Shown here in pieces: positions 1 through 7,146 of a DNA stretch of 16,437 nt. The stretch covers positions 1 through 16,437 of the forward strand of contig SLLP01000276.1 in NCBI GenBank assembly GCA_007133995.1, read 5' to 3'. The notes under the pieces are model-generated. The model had not been told where the DNA came from. It was given only the letters and a program-made list of their open reading frames with translations, and ran no database searches. The first letter of the stretch is position 1. The number at the start of each line of letters is the position of its first letter. A program made the position numbers and the translations under genes. The DNA comes from Balneolales bacterium (GTDB taxonomy: Bacteria > Bacteroidota > Rhodothermia > Balneolales > Natronogracilivirgulaceae).

Positions 1-338
1 AGATCGATTTGCAGGTACTGGTTGAGTGCTACGACCATCAGGACTGGGATAAGTTAGATTTTGATGTCATTTCCATTGTTGGAGTTAACAACAGAAATCT
101 GGACACCTTTGAGGTGGACTTACATCGTGGAATATCTATCCTCGAAAATGCCCCTGCTGGAACCACAAGAGTGTCCGAGAGTGGACTCGGAAATCCTGGG
201 GACCTTCATTTGCTGAAAGATAGTGGAATCCACAGTGCATTGATTGGCGAACATTTCATGCGTGCTGAAGATCCGGGCATTGAACTTGCCCGTTTTACAG
301 CCATTTTTCCCGAATCAACCGGTCCAGATGCCCTGTGA
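1..338 (+). CDS. trpC: Indole-3-glycerol-phosphate synthase, C-terminal part (5' end outside window)
   Basis: Partial gene; the open frame enters from the left edge (first full codon at position 3) and ends at TGA 336-338, leaving about 111 residues. IGPS closes the ring of carboxyphenylamino-deoxyribulose phosphate to indole-3-glycerol phosphate in the cytoplasm. The surviving C-terminal half of the TIM barrel shows the expected active-site and phosphate-binding strands: 'VLVE' (catalytic-type Glu), 'VNNRNLDTF' (Asn), 'VSESG' (Glu-Ser) and 'ALIGEHFMR', in the usual IGPS order. It is followed after 56-71 nt by trpF and then trpB-trpA, so it is part of a trp operon. The TTG at position 9 is internal and is not the start. 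Identification is firm from motifs and context. Confidence 0.95.
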   Translation, partial: IDLQVLVECYDHQDWDKLDFDVISIVGVNNRNLDTFEVDLHRGISILENAPAGTTRVSESGLGNPGDLHLLKDSGIHSALIGEHFMRAEDPGIELARFTAIFPESTGPDAL

Positions 339-373
339 TTCATTAATGACCCAATATGTGAATGCGCAGATTG

Positions 374-384
374 TAAAAACCAAT
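374..384 (+). promoter_or_regulatory. Spacer element TAAAAACCAAT upstream of trpF
   Basis: First of three near-identical spacer elements in this operon (TAWAAACCAA). Here it is flanked by GATTG (370-374) and CAATC (380-384), which could pair as a 5-bp stem around a 7-nt A-rich loop. It lies 10 nt before the ATG at 395 and 25 nt before the ATG at 410. Function unknown; it may be an A-rich translation-initiation element or an RNA-protein site. Confidence 0.35.
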
Positions 385-409
385 CGATAATACCATGGAA
401 AGCGGTTCA

Positions 410-1063
410 ATGAATTTCCCGAAATTAAAATTATGTGGCATTACAACATTGGAGGATGCCAGATATGCCTCCGGGGCTCTAGCCGATTATATAGGCTTTA
501 TTTTTTATGAAAAGAGTCCGCGGTATATAACTCCCAGAGATGCAGCTGAAATTATTGGATGGATTGAGGGGCCCCGCAAAATCGGGGTTTTTGTAAATTT
601 TCCAGCCAATACGATCAACCAAATCGTAGATCAGACCGGCATTGATCTGGTGCAGCTGCATGGGAAGGAAACTCCGGAAGATGCAGCAGAGATTAAAGTA
701 CCGGTTATTAAGGCATTCAAAATTCGTGGTCAGAACGACATTCCATCACTCCGCGAGGAAATGAAAAACTGGAATAGCATTGCCGGGTATTATCTATTTG
801 ATACCAAAAATGACAAACTACATGGCGGGACGGGTCAAGCATGGGATTGGAGTCTGATAAATCATCTGTCACCTGAGAAACCATTCTTTTTGGCCGGTGG
901 CATCGGTGCTGAAAATGTAGCAGAGGCAATTTTTACAGGCCACCCTTATGCAATTGATCTTTCCAGCAGTATTGAAGAATCCCCGGGCGTAAAGGACTTT
1001 GATAAAATGCAGCATTTCTTTGACCGATGGAATGACCTCAGAGATTCATTTGAAAAGTCATAA
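410..1063 (+). CDS. trpF: Phosphoribosylanthranilate isomerase
   Basis: Converts N-(5'-phosphoribosyl)anthranilate to the deoxyribulose form (an Amadori rearrangement), the step before IGPS. The (beta/alpha)8 protein shows 'KLCGIT' near the N-terminus with the catalytic Cys (residue 9 from the 410 start), 'GVFVN', 'VQLHG' (81-85), the catalytic Asp in 'YYLFD' (Asp131), the phosphate-binding 'LAGGI..ENV' (from 161), and 'IDLSSSIEESPGVKD', matching the family's 'DVSSGVE..PG.KD'. Two in-frame ATGs exist. I prefer 410 (217 aa) because GGAAAG at 397-402 sits 7 nt before it and the 'KLCGIT' strand then starts at the usual place. The ATG at 395 would add five residues and has no visible ribosome-binding site. 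It follows trpC and precedes trpB by 37 nt. Confidence 0.95.
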   Translation: MNFPKLKLCGITTLEDARYASGALADYIGFIFYEKSPRYITPRDAAEIIGWIEGPRKIGVFVNFPANTINQIVDQTGIDLVQLHGKETPEDAAEIKVPVIKAFKIRGQNDIPSLREEMKNWNSIAGYYLFDTKNDKLHGGTGQAWDWSLINHLSPEKPFFLAGGIGAENVAEAIFTGHPYAIDLSSSIEESPGVKDFDKMQHFFDRWNDLRDSFEKS

Positions 1064-1075
1064 AAATGTAAATTG

Positions 1076-1086
1076 TATAAACCAAT
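1076..1086 (+). promoter_or_regulatory. Spacer element TATAAACCAAT upstream of trpB
   Basis: Second copy of the TAWAAACCAA element. AATTG (1071-1075) and CAATT (1082-1086) flank the 7-nt loop TATAAAC, reproducing the shape of the trpF copy with changed but compensated stem bases. It lies 14 nt upstream of the trpB ATG. No Shine-Dalgarno sequence is visible between it and the start, so it could take part in initiation; this is inference. Confidence 0.35.
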
Positions 1087-1100
1087 TACAATATATACGA

Positions 1101-2315
1101 ATGAAAACACAAAAAAACAGCGCTGTAACAGAAATAGCTACATTGCCGGATAACCGTGGTTTTTACGGTAAATTTGGTGGAAGGTATGTACCCGAAATAC
1201 TGTTACCGGCACTTGATGATCTCAACAGGGCTTTTTCGGCGGCTCGAAACGACACCATCTTTCAACAAGAATATCACAGTTTGCTTCAGGAATATGTGGG
1301 TAGAGAAACACCTCTGACCTATGCCGGTCGGCTTACCGAACACTACGGTAAAGCGCGCATTTATCTCAAGAGAGAAGATCTCTGCCATACCGGTGCGCAC
1401 AAAATCAACAATGCAATTGGACAGGTTTTGCTGGCCAGAAGAATGGGTAAAACCAGGATCATTGCTGAAACAGGAGCCGGTCAGCACGGTGTAGCTACAG
1501 CAACGGTATGCGCATATTTCGGGATGTCCTGTATAATTTATATGGGTGCAGAAGATATTTCGCGGCAAAAACTGAATGTAGACCGCATGCATTTGCTCGG
1601 CGCTGAAGTCAGACCGGTGACATCCGGTGCACAAACATTGAGTAATGCGATCAATGAAGCGATACGGGACTGGGTCAGCAACGTCGAAGATACGTTTTAC
1701 ATCATCGGCTCGGCTGTTGGACCACATCCATACCCTTTAATGGTTCGTGATTTTCAGTCTGTCATCGGCCTGGAGACCATCGATCAGTCTTTGAAGCAAG
1801 AGGGCCGTCTGCCCGATCATGTTTTGGCATGCGTAGGCGGAGGATCCAATGCCATAGGCATGTTTTATCCAATGCTGGATCATCAGGATGTCAAACTTTA
1901 CGGTATTGAAGCCGCCGGAGAAGGGGTGAAGACACCGCGTCACGCAGCTACACTTACAGGTGGACACCCGGGCATACTGCATGGTTCTCTAAGCTACCTC
2001 CTGCAGACACAGCAAGGACAAATTGCTGAGGCCCATTCCGTGAGTGCCGGACTCGACTACCCGGGTGTTGGCCCGGAACATTCGTTTTTGCGCGACAGTG
2101 GCCGTGTTACATATACATCTGTTACTGATGATGAAGCAATTGAAGGTGTCCGGATGCTATCATCCAAAGAAGGTGTTATTCCCGCACTTGAAACAGCACA
2201 TGCCATCGCCTATCTGAATGAACTTATGCCAAGGACCGGAACAAATGAATTTGTCGTGATCAACTGCTCGGGACGTGGTGACAAGGACATGGAAACCATA
2301 TCAAAATACATTTGA
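1101..2315 (+). CDS. trpB: Tryptophan synthase beta chain
   Basis: PLP enzyme that condenses indole with serine to give tryptophan; it works in an alpha2beta2 complex with TrpA, which feeds it indole through a tunnel. From the ATG at 1101 it has 404 residues, the usual TrpB length. Landmarks are 'KREDLCHTGAHKINNAIGQ', with the PLP-binding Lys101, catalytic Glu123 in 'AETGAGQHG', the PLP-phosphate loop 'GGGSN' (246-250) and 'CSGRGDKD' near the C-terminus. It is a canonical TrpB1 rather than the TrpB2 paralog. The frame stays open upstream to 999, inside trpF, but those 34 codons do not resemble TrpB; conserved sequence ('GFYGKFGGRYVPE') begins about 20 residues after Met1101. The stop is 20 nt before the trpA ATG. 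Confidence 0.97.
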   Translation: MKTQKNSAVTEIATLPDNRGFYGKFGGRYVPEILLPALDDLNRAFSAARNDTIFQQEYHSLLQEYVGRETPLTYAGRLTEHYGKARIYLKREDLCHTGAHKINNAIGQVLLARRMGKTRIIAETGAGQHGVATATVCAYFGMSCIIYMGAEDISRQKLNVDRMHLLGAEVRPVTSGAQTLSNAINEAIRDWVSNVEDTFYIIGSAVGPHPYPLMVRDFQSVIGLETIDQSLKQEGRLPDHVLACVGGGSNAIGMFYPMLDHQDVKLYGIEAAGEGVKTPRHAATLTGGHPGILHGSLSYLLQTQQGQIAEAHSVSAGLDYPGVGPEHSFLRDSGRVTYTSVTDDEAIEGVRMLSSKEGVIPALETAHAIAYLNELMPRTGTNEFVVINCSGRGDKDMETISKYI

Positions 2316-2322
2316 ATCCAAA

Positions 2323-2328
2323 CAGGAA
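2323..2328 (+). promoter_or_regulatory. Ribosome-binding site deciding the trpA start
   Basis: AGGAAA ends 7 nt before the ATG at 2336. It favours this ATG over the in-frame TTG at 2312, which overlaps the trpB stop codon and has no such sequence in front of it. Confidence 0.55.
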
Positions 2329-2335
2329 ATTACAA

Positions 2336-3145
2336 ATGACAAAGTACGGCAGATTAAAAAACCTCTTTGAGAACAAAGGGCCGGAACAGAAAATCATGAG
2401 TCTGTTTATAACAGCAGGTTATCCGGATCCCGGCTCAACAGTAGAGCTGATCAAAGAACTGGAGTCTTCCGGTGCGGACATTATTGAGCTTGGCATGCCG
2501 TTCAGTGACCCGCTTGCCGATGGCCCTACTATCCAGCATGCCAGTAAAATTGCTCTGGACAAGGGAATACATATGGACACTATTTTTGACATGATGAGCG
2601 AGATCCGTGATCAATCAGATATTCCCATAGTTCTTATGGGGTATATAAATCCTGTTTTACAGTACGGTTTAGATGCTTTTTTTCTCAAAGCTTCCAAGAC
2701 CGGAGTAGATGGCATCATCCTTCCCGATGTTCCGCCGGGTGAGTTTCCCGAGGTCGAAGCACTGTGCGCGCAATATGACATTGCACCGGTTTTTCTGGTA
2801 GCCCCAAACACATCGGAAGAGCGTATGCGTATTATTGACAAATCCAGTCGTGGATTCGTGTACTGTGTCTCAGTTACCGGTGTGACCGGCGCTCGTGACA
2901 GATCCGAAGTGAGCCAGTCGGTCAGTAAGTTCATTGACAAGGTTCGGAATAATGTCAAAAATAATCCGATACTTATCGGATTCGGCATCCGTACACATCA
3001 GGATGCTATGGCCATATCCCGCGACGTGGATGGATTCATTGTAGGGAGCGCATTGATTGACTATATCCGAAGCGTCAGCGACCAGGCGGATTGGATAAAA
3101 AAAACCGGGGATTTTGTCCGGGAGCTGAAGTACGGCACATCATAA
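2336..3145 (+). CDS. trpA: Tryptophan synthase alpha chain
   Basis: Cleaves indole-3-glycerol phosphate to indole and glyceraldehyde-3-phosphate and passes indole to TrpB. From the ATG at 2336 it has 269 residues, normal for TrpA. The hallmark 'ELGMPFSDPLADGPTIQ' carries both catalytic acids: Glu51 and Asp62, two residues later than the Salmonella numbering (49 and 60). Also present are 'FITAGYPDPG' near the N-terminus, 'GIILPDVP', 'VYCVSVTGVTGAR' and the phosphate-binding 'IGFGI' and 'GSALI' strands. A TTG at 2312 overlapping the trpB stop would add eight residues, but the AGGAAA before 2336 makes the ATG more likely. It closes the tryptophan genes; a lipoprotein gene follows after 50 nt. 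Confidence 0.96.
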   Translation: MTKYGRLKNLFENKGPEQKIMSLFITAGYPDPGSTVELIKELESSGADIIELGMPFSDPLADGPTIQHASKIALDKGIHMDTIFDMMSEIRDQSDIPIVLMGYINPVLQYGLDAFFLKASKTGVDGIILPDVPPGEFPEVEALCAQYDIAPVFLVAPNTSEERMRIIDKSSRGFVYCVSVTGVTGARDRSEVSQSVSKFIDKVRNNVKNNPILIGFGIRTHQDAMAISRDVDGFIVGSALIDYIRSVSDQADWIKKTGDFVRELKYGTS

Positions 3146-3175
3146 ACGAAGCCAAATGAACGTTACCATCCAAAC

Positions 3176-3186
3176 TATAAACCAAC
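3176..3186 (+). promoter_or_regulatory. Spacer element TATAAACCAAC upstream of the DUF4837 gene
   Basis: Third copy of the TAWAAACCAA element, 9 nt before the ATG at 3196. It matches the trpB copy in 10 of 11 bases, but the flanking arms are not complementary here, so a stem is not a constant feature. Role unknown. Confidence 0.3.
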
Positions 3187-3195
3187 TTTGCATAT

Positions 3196-4323
3196 ATGAT
3201 GCATACTATCTTGAACAGAAGGTTTCTGCCTGCTCTGTTTCTGGCTATTTCAGTTATTTTTCTATTCACTTCCTGCGACGAAGATTACCGAAGATCGGCT
3301 CAAGGGGGCTTTTCGGAAGTATTGGTGGTAATGGATTCTACCCAGTGGGAGAGTCCCACAGCAGAAGCCATCAGGGCTACATTCGGTAAGGAGATGATGA
3401 CACTGCCCCGGCCTGAAGTCAAGTACGATTTGAGGTTTATGGATCTTAGAACCAACAGGGATCTGGAATACGCAAAAAATTTCAAAAACACGATTTTTGC
3501 CGCCCCCATCAATGAAGACAGCAATGTCGGATCTTTTTTGCGCGCTGTTCTCAGCGAGGATATCAAGCAGCGGATCGCAGAAGGACGCAACTTCGCCTTT
3601 CCATTGCGAGATCGCTGGTACCGTGATCAGTGGACGCTATTTCTGTCAGCACCGGATCACCGGACCCTTGCACAAAATATAATGGATTCGGAACGATCAC
3701 TCTTAGGAAGCCTGGATCAGGTGGAAAGGGGCAGATGGCAGCGTCAAGTTTACCGCAGGGGAGAGCAGGCCCATCTTGCCGATTCACTCATGGAAAATCA
3801 CGGCTTTCAGATCAGAGTGCAGCACGATTACCGGGTCGGTGTCGACACAACAGGTTTTGTTTCGCTTCGCCGATATCTGCATGATAACGACCGATGGATC
3901 TGGTTTGCATATATGGATGGCCATGACGGCATCGATGACATTGATCAGGATTGGATTAATGCGGTCCGCGACAGCCTGAATCGCAAGTTCATCAGGGGCA
4001 CACGTGAGGAGTCGTATGTGACTACAGAATACCGCTCACCGCGTGTAATCGAAACCGTGCGAACGCACATAAATGGGCGTCCCGCGCTGGAAACCAGGGG
4101 TACCTGGCGCATGACAAATGATATTATGGGTGGTCCTTTTCTGCACTATACCGTCTATGATGAACATCAGAACAGGTTGTATATGATGGAATTTGCTCAA
4201 TTTGCACCGCGTTACAGCAAGCGTCGCTTCATGAATCAATTTGAGGCCATGGCCCATACCTTCGAGACGGACACTACCCGGGTCCCCGACCCGGTGGCGT
4301 TCAGGCAGTTTAATGCATATTGA
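3196..4323 (+). CDS. DUF4837 family lipoprotein
   Basis: 375 residues. The N-terminus is a lipoprotein signal: a short positive region ('NRR'), a hydrophobic run and the lipobox 'LFTSC' with the lipidated Cys at residue 27, so the mature protein should be anchored in the periplasmic or outer membrane. The body matches my memory of DUF4837, a Bacteroidota-group family without a known biochemical role: 'GGFSEVLVVMDSTQWESPTAEAIR..FG' followed by 'LPRPEVKYDL' is its characteristic start. The middle is rich in Arg, Trp and Asp, and no catalytic motif is visible. It follows trpA by 50 nt in the same direction and could be co-transcribed, but nothing ties it functionally to tryptophan synthesis. ATGs at 3196 and 3199 are both possible starts. 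The family call is fairly sure; the function is not known. Confidence 0.8.
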   Translation: MMHTILNRRFLPALFLAISVIFLFTSCDEDYRRSAQGGFSEVLVVMDSTQWESPTAEAIRATFGKEMMTLPRPEVKYDLRFMDLRTNRDLEYAKNFKNTIFAAPINEDSNVGSFLRAVLSEDIKQRIAEGRNFAFPLRDRWYRDQWTLFLSAPDHRTLAQNIMDSERSLLGSLDQVERGRWQRQVYRRGEQAHLADSLMENHGFQIRVQHDYRVGVDTTGFVSLRRYLHDNDRWIWFAYMDGHDGIDDIDQDWINAVRDSLNRKFIRGTREESYVTTEYRSPRVIETVRTHINGRPALETRGTWRMTNDIMGGPFLHYTVYDEHQNRLYMMEFAQFAPRYSKRRFMNQFEAMAHTFETDTTRVPDPVAFRQFNAY

Positions 4324-4342
4324 AGGCTTGTAAATATTTGGC

Positions 4343-4371
4343 TGTCATGTGATTGTTTTGGAATCACGACA
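4343..4371 (+). terminator. Possible terminator hairpin after the DUF4837 gene
   Basis: GTGATT (4349-4354) and AATCAC (4362-4367) form a 6-bp stem with a 7-nt loop. Past a 2-nt bulge, TGTC (4343-4346) and GACA (4368-4371) add four more pairs. It starts 19 nt after the stop codon. No T-run follows directly (the nearest T-rich stretch begins 8 nt on), so intrinsic termination is only possible. Confidence 0.3.
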
Positions 4372-4573
4372 AATCGACTTTATTTATACATTATATATGT
4401 TGGCGCCTGTGTCATAAATCTCCACATATCATTCACGCTTCTATGGTTATTTCAGCCAATAATCATGTTATCAACAAGGATCTAAAAATAATCCATGGAA
4501 GCACTCGAACTGGCGCGATGGCAAAAAGGGATGGTATTCACAGATGATCCGGTTGCAGACCAATTTGCTGGCT

Positions 4574-4599
4574 GAGTCTGAATGATTGTAAAAAGACTC
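4574..4599 (-). terminator. Weak hairpin just downstream of the M23 peptidase gene
   Basis: GAGTCT (4574-4579) and AGACTC (4594-4599) form a perfect 6-bp stem around a 14-nt loop, 15 nt beyond the M23 stop on the - strand. The T-run lies within the loop, not after the stem, so this is a poor intrinsic terminator. Confidence 0.2.
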
Positions 4600-4614
4600 G
4601 CATAAAATACCTTG

Positions 4615-5583
4615 TCAGTCCATTGACATGGGGTTGCTGTCGGCAATCCTGCGGTATTCAATGTATTCATCCGGGGACAAATCAGCGAACATGTAATTAA
4701 GCGGATCGACAGGTTTTCCGTTTCTTTTGACCTCATAATGCAAATGCGGTCCACTTGTGACTCCAGAATTGCCACTGTAAGCTACGACCTGTCCACGCTC
4801 TACAACTGCACCCGGCCGGATGTCATCGGCAAGAGAGGAGAGATGCGCATATCGGGTTTCGTAGCCATGACCATGGTCTATTACCAGCATCAGTCCATAT
4901 GTTCCCCGACGTCTTGCAGATTTGATCACTCCGTCACCGGTGGTATAAACGGGTGTACCGACTCTTGCTCTAAAATCAACTCCTTCATGCATTCTCTTAT
5001 AGCCCAGCACCGGATGGCGTCTCATCCCGTATCCACTCAAAATAATCCCGGAAACCGGTCGAATAGCCGGAATGTTTTTCATGAGCTCTTTATTCTCGTT
5101 GTAGTGCGATTTTATTTCCTCAAAACTAAGCTGTTGAATATTAATACGTCGTTCCATGCTTTCAAGATTGCTAGCAGTCCATCTGAGCAAATCCGAGGAA
5201 GATTCACTATACGTATCGAAAGCAGCGTACCGGTCCGCACCACCTATGCCGGCCTGACGCTCATCCTCCGAAATCGGATCGATTCCGAGCATAGCCCTGT
5301 ACAGCTCATTGTCCATATGAGCAATGGCTTTAATTTGTTGGTCCAGATACTCAATGCTACTCTTTGTATCATTCAGTTGCTTGTAGAGCGCCTGGTTTTC
5401 GGCTTTCAGAGCAATTTCTGCAGGAGATCCCACTGAAAACGATAGCAAGGACAGTGAAACCGTGCTCAGTATCGCACCTATCAGAATCCACAAGCTGAGA
5501 GTATAAACGGCACTCTCAGCAGGTCCGTAATGCACGGGAATGAAATGACATTCCTTTTCGTCGTAGTAGAAGTAATTTTTCAA
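4615..5583 (-). CDS. M23 family metallopeptidase (membrane-anchored, LytM/NlpD-like)
   Basis: 322 residues. A short cytoplasmic tail ('YFYYDEKECHFIPV') precedes one transmembrane helix at about 26-50, a helical coiled-coil stretch at about 57-95, and a C-terminal LytM domain from about 175. Zinc ligands are all present: His199 and Asp203 in 'MHEGVDF', and His282 in 'GPHLHYEV', with His247 and His280 as the catalytic histidines. It should therefore be an active endopeptidase that cuts peptidoglycan cross-bridges in the periplasm, acting in wall growth or division. The start is TTG at 5583: upstream the frame is open for 19 more codons but offers no ATG or GTG, and the YYYDE-type N-terminus usual in Bacteroidota homologs begins right here. 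It has its own promoter-like sequence, 72 nt upstream. It follows hprK in the same direction with a 122-nt gap. Confidence 0.88.
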   Translation of the reverse strand: MKNYFYYDEKECHFIPVHYGPAESAVYTLSLWILIGAILSTVSLSLLSFSVGSPAEIALKAENQALYKQLNDTKSSIEYLDQQIKAIAHMDNELYRAMLGIDPISEDERQAGIGGADRYAAFDTYSESSSDLLRWTASNLESMERRINIQQLSFEEIKSHYNENKELMKNIPAIRPVSGIILSGYGMRRHPVLGYKRMHEGVDFRARVGTPVYTTGDGVIKSARRRGTYGLMLVIDHGHGYETRYAHLSSLADDIRPGAVVERGQVVAYSGNSGVTSGPHLHYEVKRNGKPVDPLNYMFADLSPDEYIEYRRIADSNPMSMD

Positions 5584-5654
5584 AACCGGTCTTGCCTTGA
5601 GAATTGACGGGGCAATATGATCATAGGGGATAATAATGTCAATACTTTACCTCT

Positions 5655-5684
5655 CAAAGATATCACAATAAGACAAGAATCCAA
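5655..5684 (-). promoter_or_regulatory. Bacteroidota-type promoter for the M23 peptidase gene
   Basis: Read on the - strand: TTG (5684-5682, end of a T-run), exactly 19 nt, then TATCTTTG (5662-5655). This matches the known Bacteroidota housekeeping form TTG-N19-TAnnTTTG in every fixed base. It lies in the hprK-M23 gap and would give a leader of roughly 65 nt. The match is direct; activity is inferred. Confidence 0.55.
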
Positions 5685-5705
5685 AAAAGTGGAATTATTC
5701 TTTTT

Positions 5706-6734
5706 TTACTCCAGATCTCCTTCGAAGTACTCAACTGCTCGCTGAATGATAGCGCTGTCGGATTTTTTTTCAGCTATTCGATCCTGTATTTTTTTCTGAA
5801 AAGCCATAGCTGCGTCGTATCCGTAATTCAACAGCAGGTGATTCATTGCAATAACTTCGGCGATTACAGTTATGTTTTTTCCCGGGGTTATGGGAAGGTT
5901 TATGGTGGGGATATCGACTCCAAGTAAAGATGAGGTCTGCCTATTGAGTCCGGTTCTGTCCACATGTTGCGATTCATCCCACAAACTAATTTCAATAATT
6001 ACTTCAAGGCGTTTCTGATATCGGATCGATCTGATTCCGAACATGGACATCACGTCGACAATCCCTAGTCCTCGTATCTCCATAAAGTGTTTGTTGATCT
6101 CCGTAGGGGATGCAATCAATACATTGCTTTTCTTTGTGAGAATGATGACATCATCCGAGACCACCCGGTGGCCACGTTCCACAAGATCGAGTGCAATTTC
6201 ACTTTTCCCGATTCCTGATTTACCGGAAATCATAATGCCAACACCATAGACATCAACCATGGATCCGTGCACCATGGTCTGTATGGCGAACTGATCTTCA
6301 AGAAAATCCCGTACGAGAAATATAAACTTAGTGGTCTCCATAGGGGTTTGAAAAACCGGTATTCGAGACTCTTCTGCCATTTTTAGAAAGGAATCCGGAA
6401 GCGTATTGTTATCGGTCAGAAAAATCACAGGTACTGGAAATCTGGTGATTTCCAGAAACGCTTTGCTGCTTCTGTCTATACCTGCGAATTCAATGTACTT
6501 GCTCTCACTGTTACCTATTACTTGAATCCTGTGATGTGAAAACAGATCTACATACCCGGCCAAGGCTAAGCCCGGACGATGCAGATCGGTATCTGTTATC
6601 AGCTTCTCATCGCAGATAGACTCTGCGGCACAAGGCTTTATATTCAATTTAAGATGACTGCGAAGCTTTTCGACCAGAAAGGAGACCGTTATGTACTCCT
6701 TTCTGGGAACAGACTTGATGTTTTTGAATGGCAT
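5706..6734 (-). CDS. hprK: HPr kinase/phosphorylase
   Basis: 342 residues, near the usual 310-340. HprK uses ATP or pyrophosphate to phosphorylate Ser46 of the phosphocarrier HPr and also removes that phosphate, coupling carbon status to regulation. The N-terminal regulatory domain (about 1-145) is followed by the kinase domain: His156 in 'HGSMVDVYG', the P-loop 'GKSGIGKS' (171-178), the acidic pair Asp194-Asp195 in 'VVSDDV', and the HprK signature 'EIRGLGIVDV' starting at Glu219. All are spaced as in the Lactobacillus casei enzyme. It lies 41 nt after hpf on the same strand and probably shares its promoter. No ptsH or other PTS gene is visible in the window, so the target HPr must be encoded elsewhere. 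Confidence 0.95.
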   Translation of the reverse strand: MPFKNIKSVPRKEYITVSFLVEKLRSHLKLNIKPCAAESICDEKLITDTDLHRPGLALAGYVDLFSHHRIQVIGNSESKYIEFAGIDRSSKAFLEITRFPVPVIFLTDNNTLPDSFLKMAEESRIPVFQTPMETTKFIFLVRDFLEDQFAIQTMVHGSMVDVYGVGIMISGKSGIGKSEIALDLVERGHRVVSDDVIILTKKSNVLIASPTEINKHFMEIRGLGIVDVMSMFGIRSIRYQKRLEVIIEISLWDESQHVDRTGLNRQTSSLLGVDIPTINLPITPGKNITVIAEVIAMNHLLLNYGYDAAMAFQKKIQDRIAEKKSDSAIIQRAVEYFEGDLE

Positions 6735-6775
6735 AGCATTGCGATGATGATCTCTGTAAAAGCCAAGGTGTAGCC

Positions 6776-7075
6776 TCAGTTGCGGGAAAATCTTTTATCT
6801 TTGTATTTAAGTAGCTGGCGGCGCATGTTATCCACAGCAGAACGGACAGCCTGTTCGTATGCCGGCCCCGCCTCGGTTGCTTTCAGCAAATCCTGCTTGA
6901 CTTTTACTGTGAGTTCAGCTTTTGCAGGCTGATCATTGTCGGGTGAAGGTTCCAGTACGACATCACAAGAAAAGATCCCGTCAAAATATCGCTTTAGTTT
7001 GTTGACTTCATCGGCGGTGAAATCCTGGAGATTTTGACTTGCATCAAATTTTCTGGCTGTGAAATTGATATTCAT
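6776..7075 (-). CDS. hpf: Ribosome hibernation-promoting factor, short form (HPF/RaiA family)
   Basis: 99 residues with the beta-alpha-beta-beta-beta-alpha layout of the HPF/YfiA fold: 'MNINFTARKFDASQNLQDFTADEVNKL' at the start, a central 'DVVLEPS...KAELTVKV' strand pair, and the C-terminal basic helix 'AVRSAVDNMRRQLLKYKDKR'. Proteins of this family bind the 30S decoding site and mRNA channel and switch off or store ribosomes in slow growth. The protein ends after the N-terminal domain, so it is the short type, lacking the dimerising C-terminal domain of long HPF. It precedes hprK by 41 nt. A sigma70-like promoter lies in front of it. The pairing recalls the hpf-ptsN linkage of enterobacteria, in which hibernation and PTS-linked control are neighbours. 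Confidence 0.88.
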   Translation of the reverse strand: MNINFTARKFDASQNLQDFTADEVNKLKRYFDGIFSCDVVLEPSPDNDQPAKAELTVKVKQDLLKATEAGPAYEQAVRSAVDNMRRQLLKYKDKRFSRN

Positions 7076-7116
7076 TGTCTGAGATGGATTAGGGTTCGTG
7101 TTTCTTTAAATATGCT

Positions 7117-7145
7117 ATTATATCACTTTAAATAAAACCGGTCAG
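7117..7145 (-). promoter_or_regulatory. Sigma70-like promoter for hpf-hprK
   Basis: On the - strand: CTGACC (7145-7140, 4 of 6 to TTGACA), a 17-nt spacer, then a perfect TATAAT (7122-7117), 41 nt ahead of the hpf ATG. The element sits in the 71-nt gap after xer. Organisms of this group often use the TAnnTTTG form instead, so the match may be partly fortuitous in an AT-rich gap. Confidence 0.45.
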
Positions 7146-7146
7146 A

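Larger units (their letters stand above)
4324..4614. other. Intergenic spacer between convergent genes
   Basis: 291 bases between the DUF4837 gene (+) and the M23 peptidase gene (-). It holds two imperfect hairpins, listed separately, that could end transcription from either side. A 26-codon open frame at 4495-4575 has no ribosome-binding site at normal spacing. I see no RNA gene, promoter of clear form, or repeat. Confidence 0.6.

Noticed and set aside
999..1100. N-terminal extension of TrpB starting inside trpF
   Set aside because: The 34 extra residues do not resemble TrpB, and the ATG at 1101 gives the normal length.
1203..1727. 174-codon frame antisense to trpB
   Set aside because: Shadow of a highly conserved gene; its translation is Cys- and His-rich with no recognisable motif.
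4278..4294. Perfect 7-bp stem CCGGGTC-CCC-GACCCGG near the end of the DUF4837 gene
   Set aside because: It lies within the coding sequence, about 27 nt before the stop codon, and has no T-run after it; its codons read through as normal protein.
4495..4575. 26-codon open frame (MEALELARWQKG...) in the convergent spacer
   Set aside because: The only AAGGA-like sequence is about 17 nt upstream, too far, and there is no further support; a chance frame in a 291-nt spacer is more likely.
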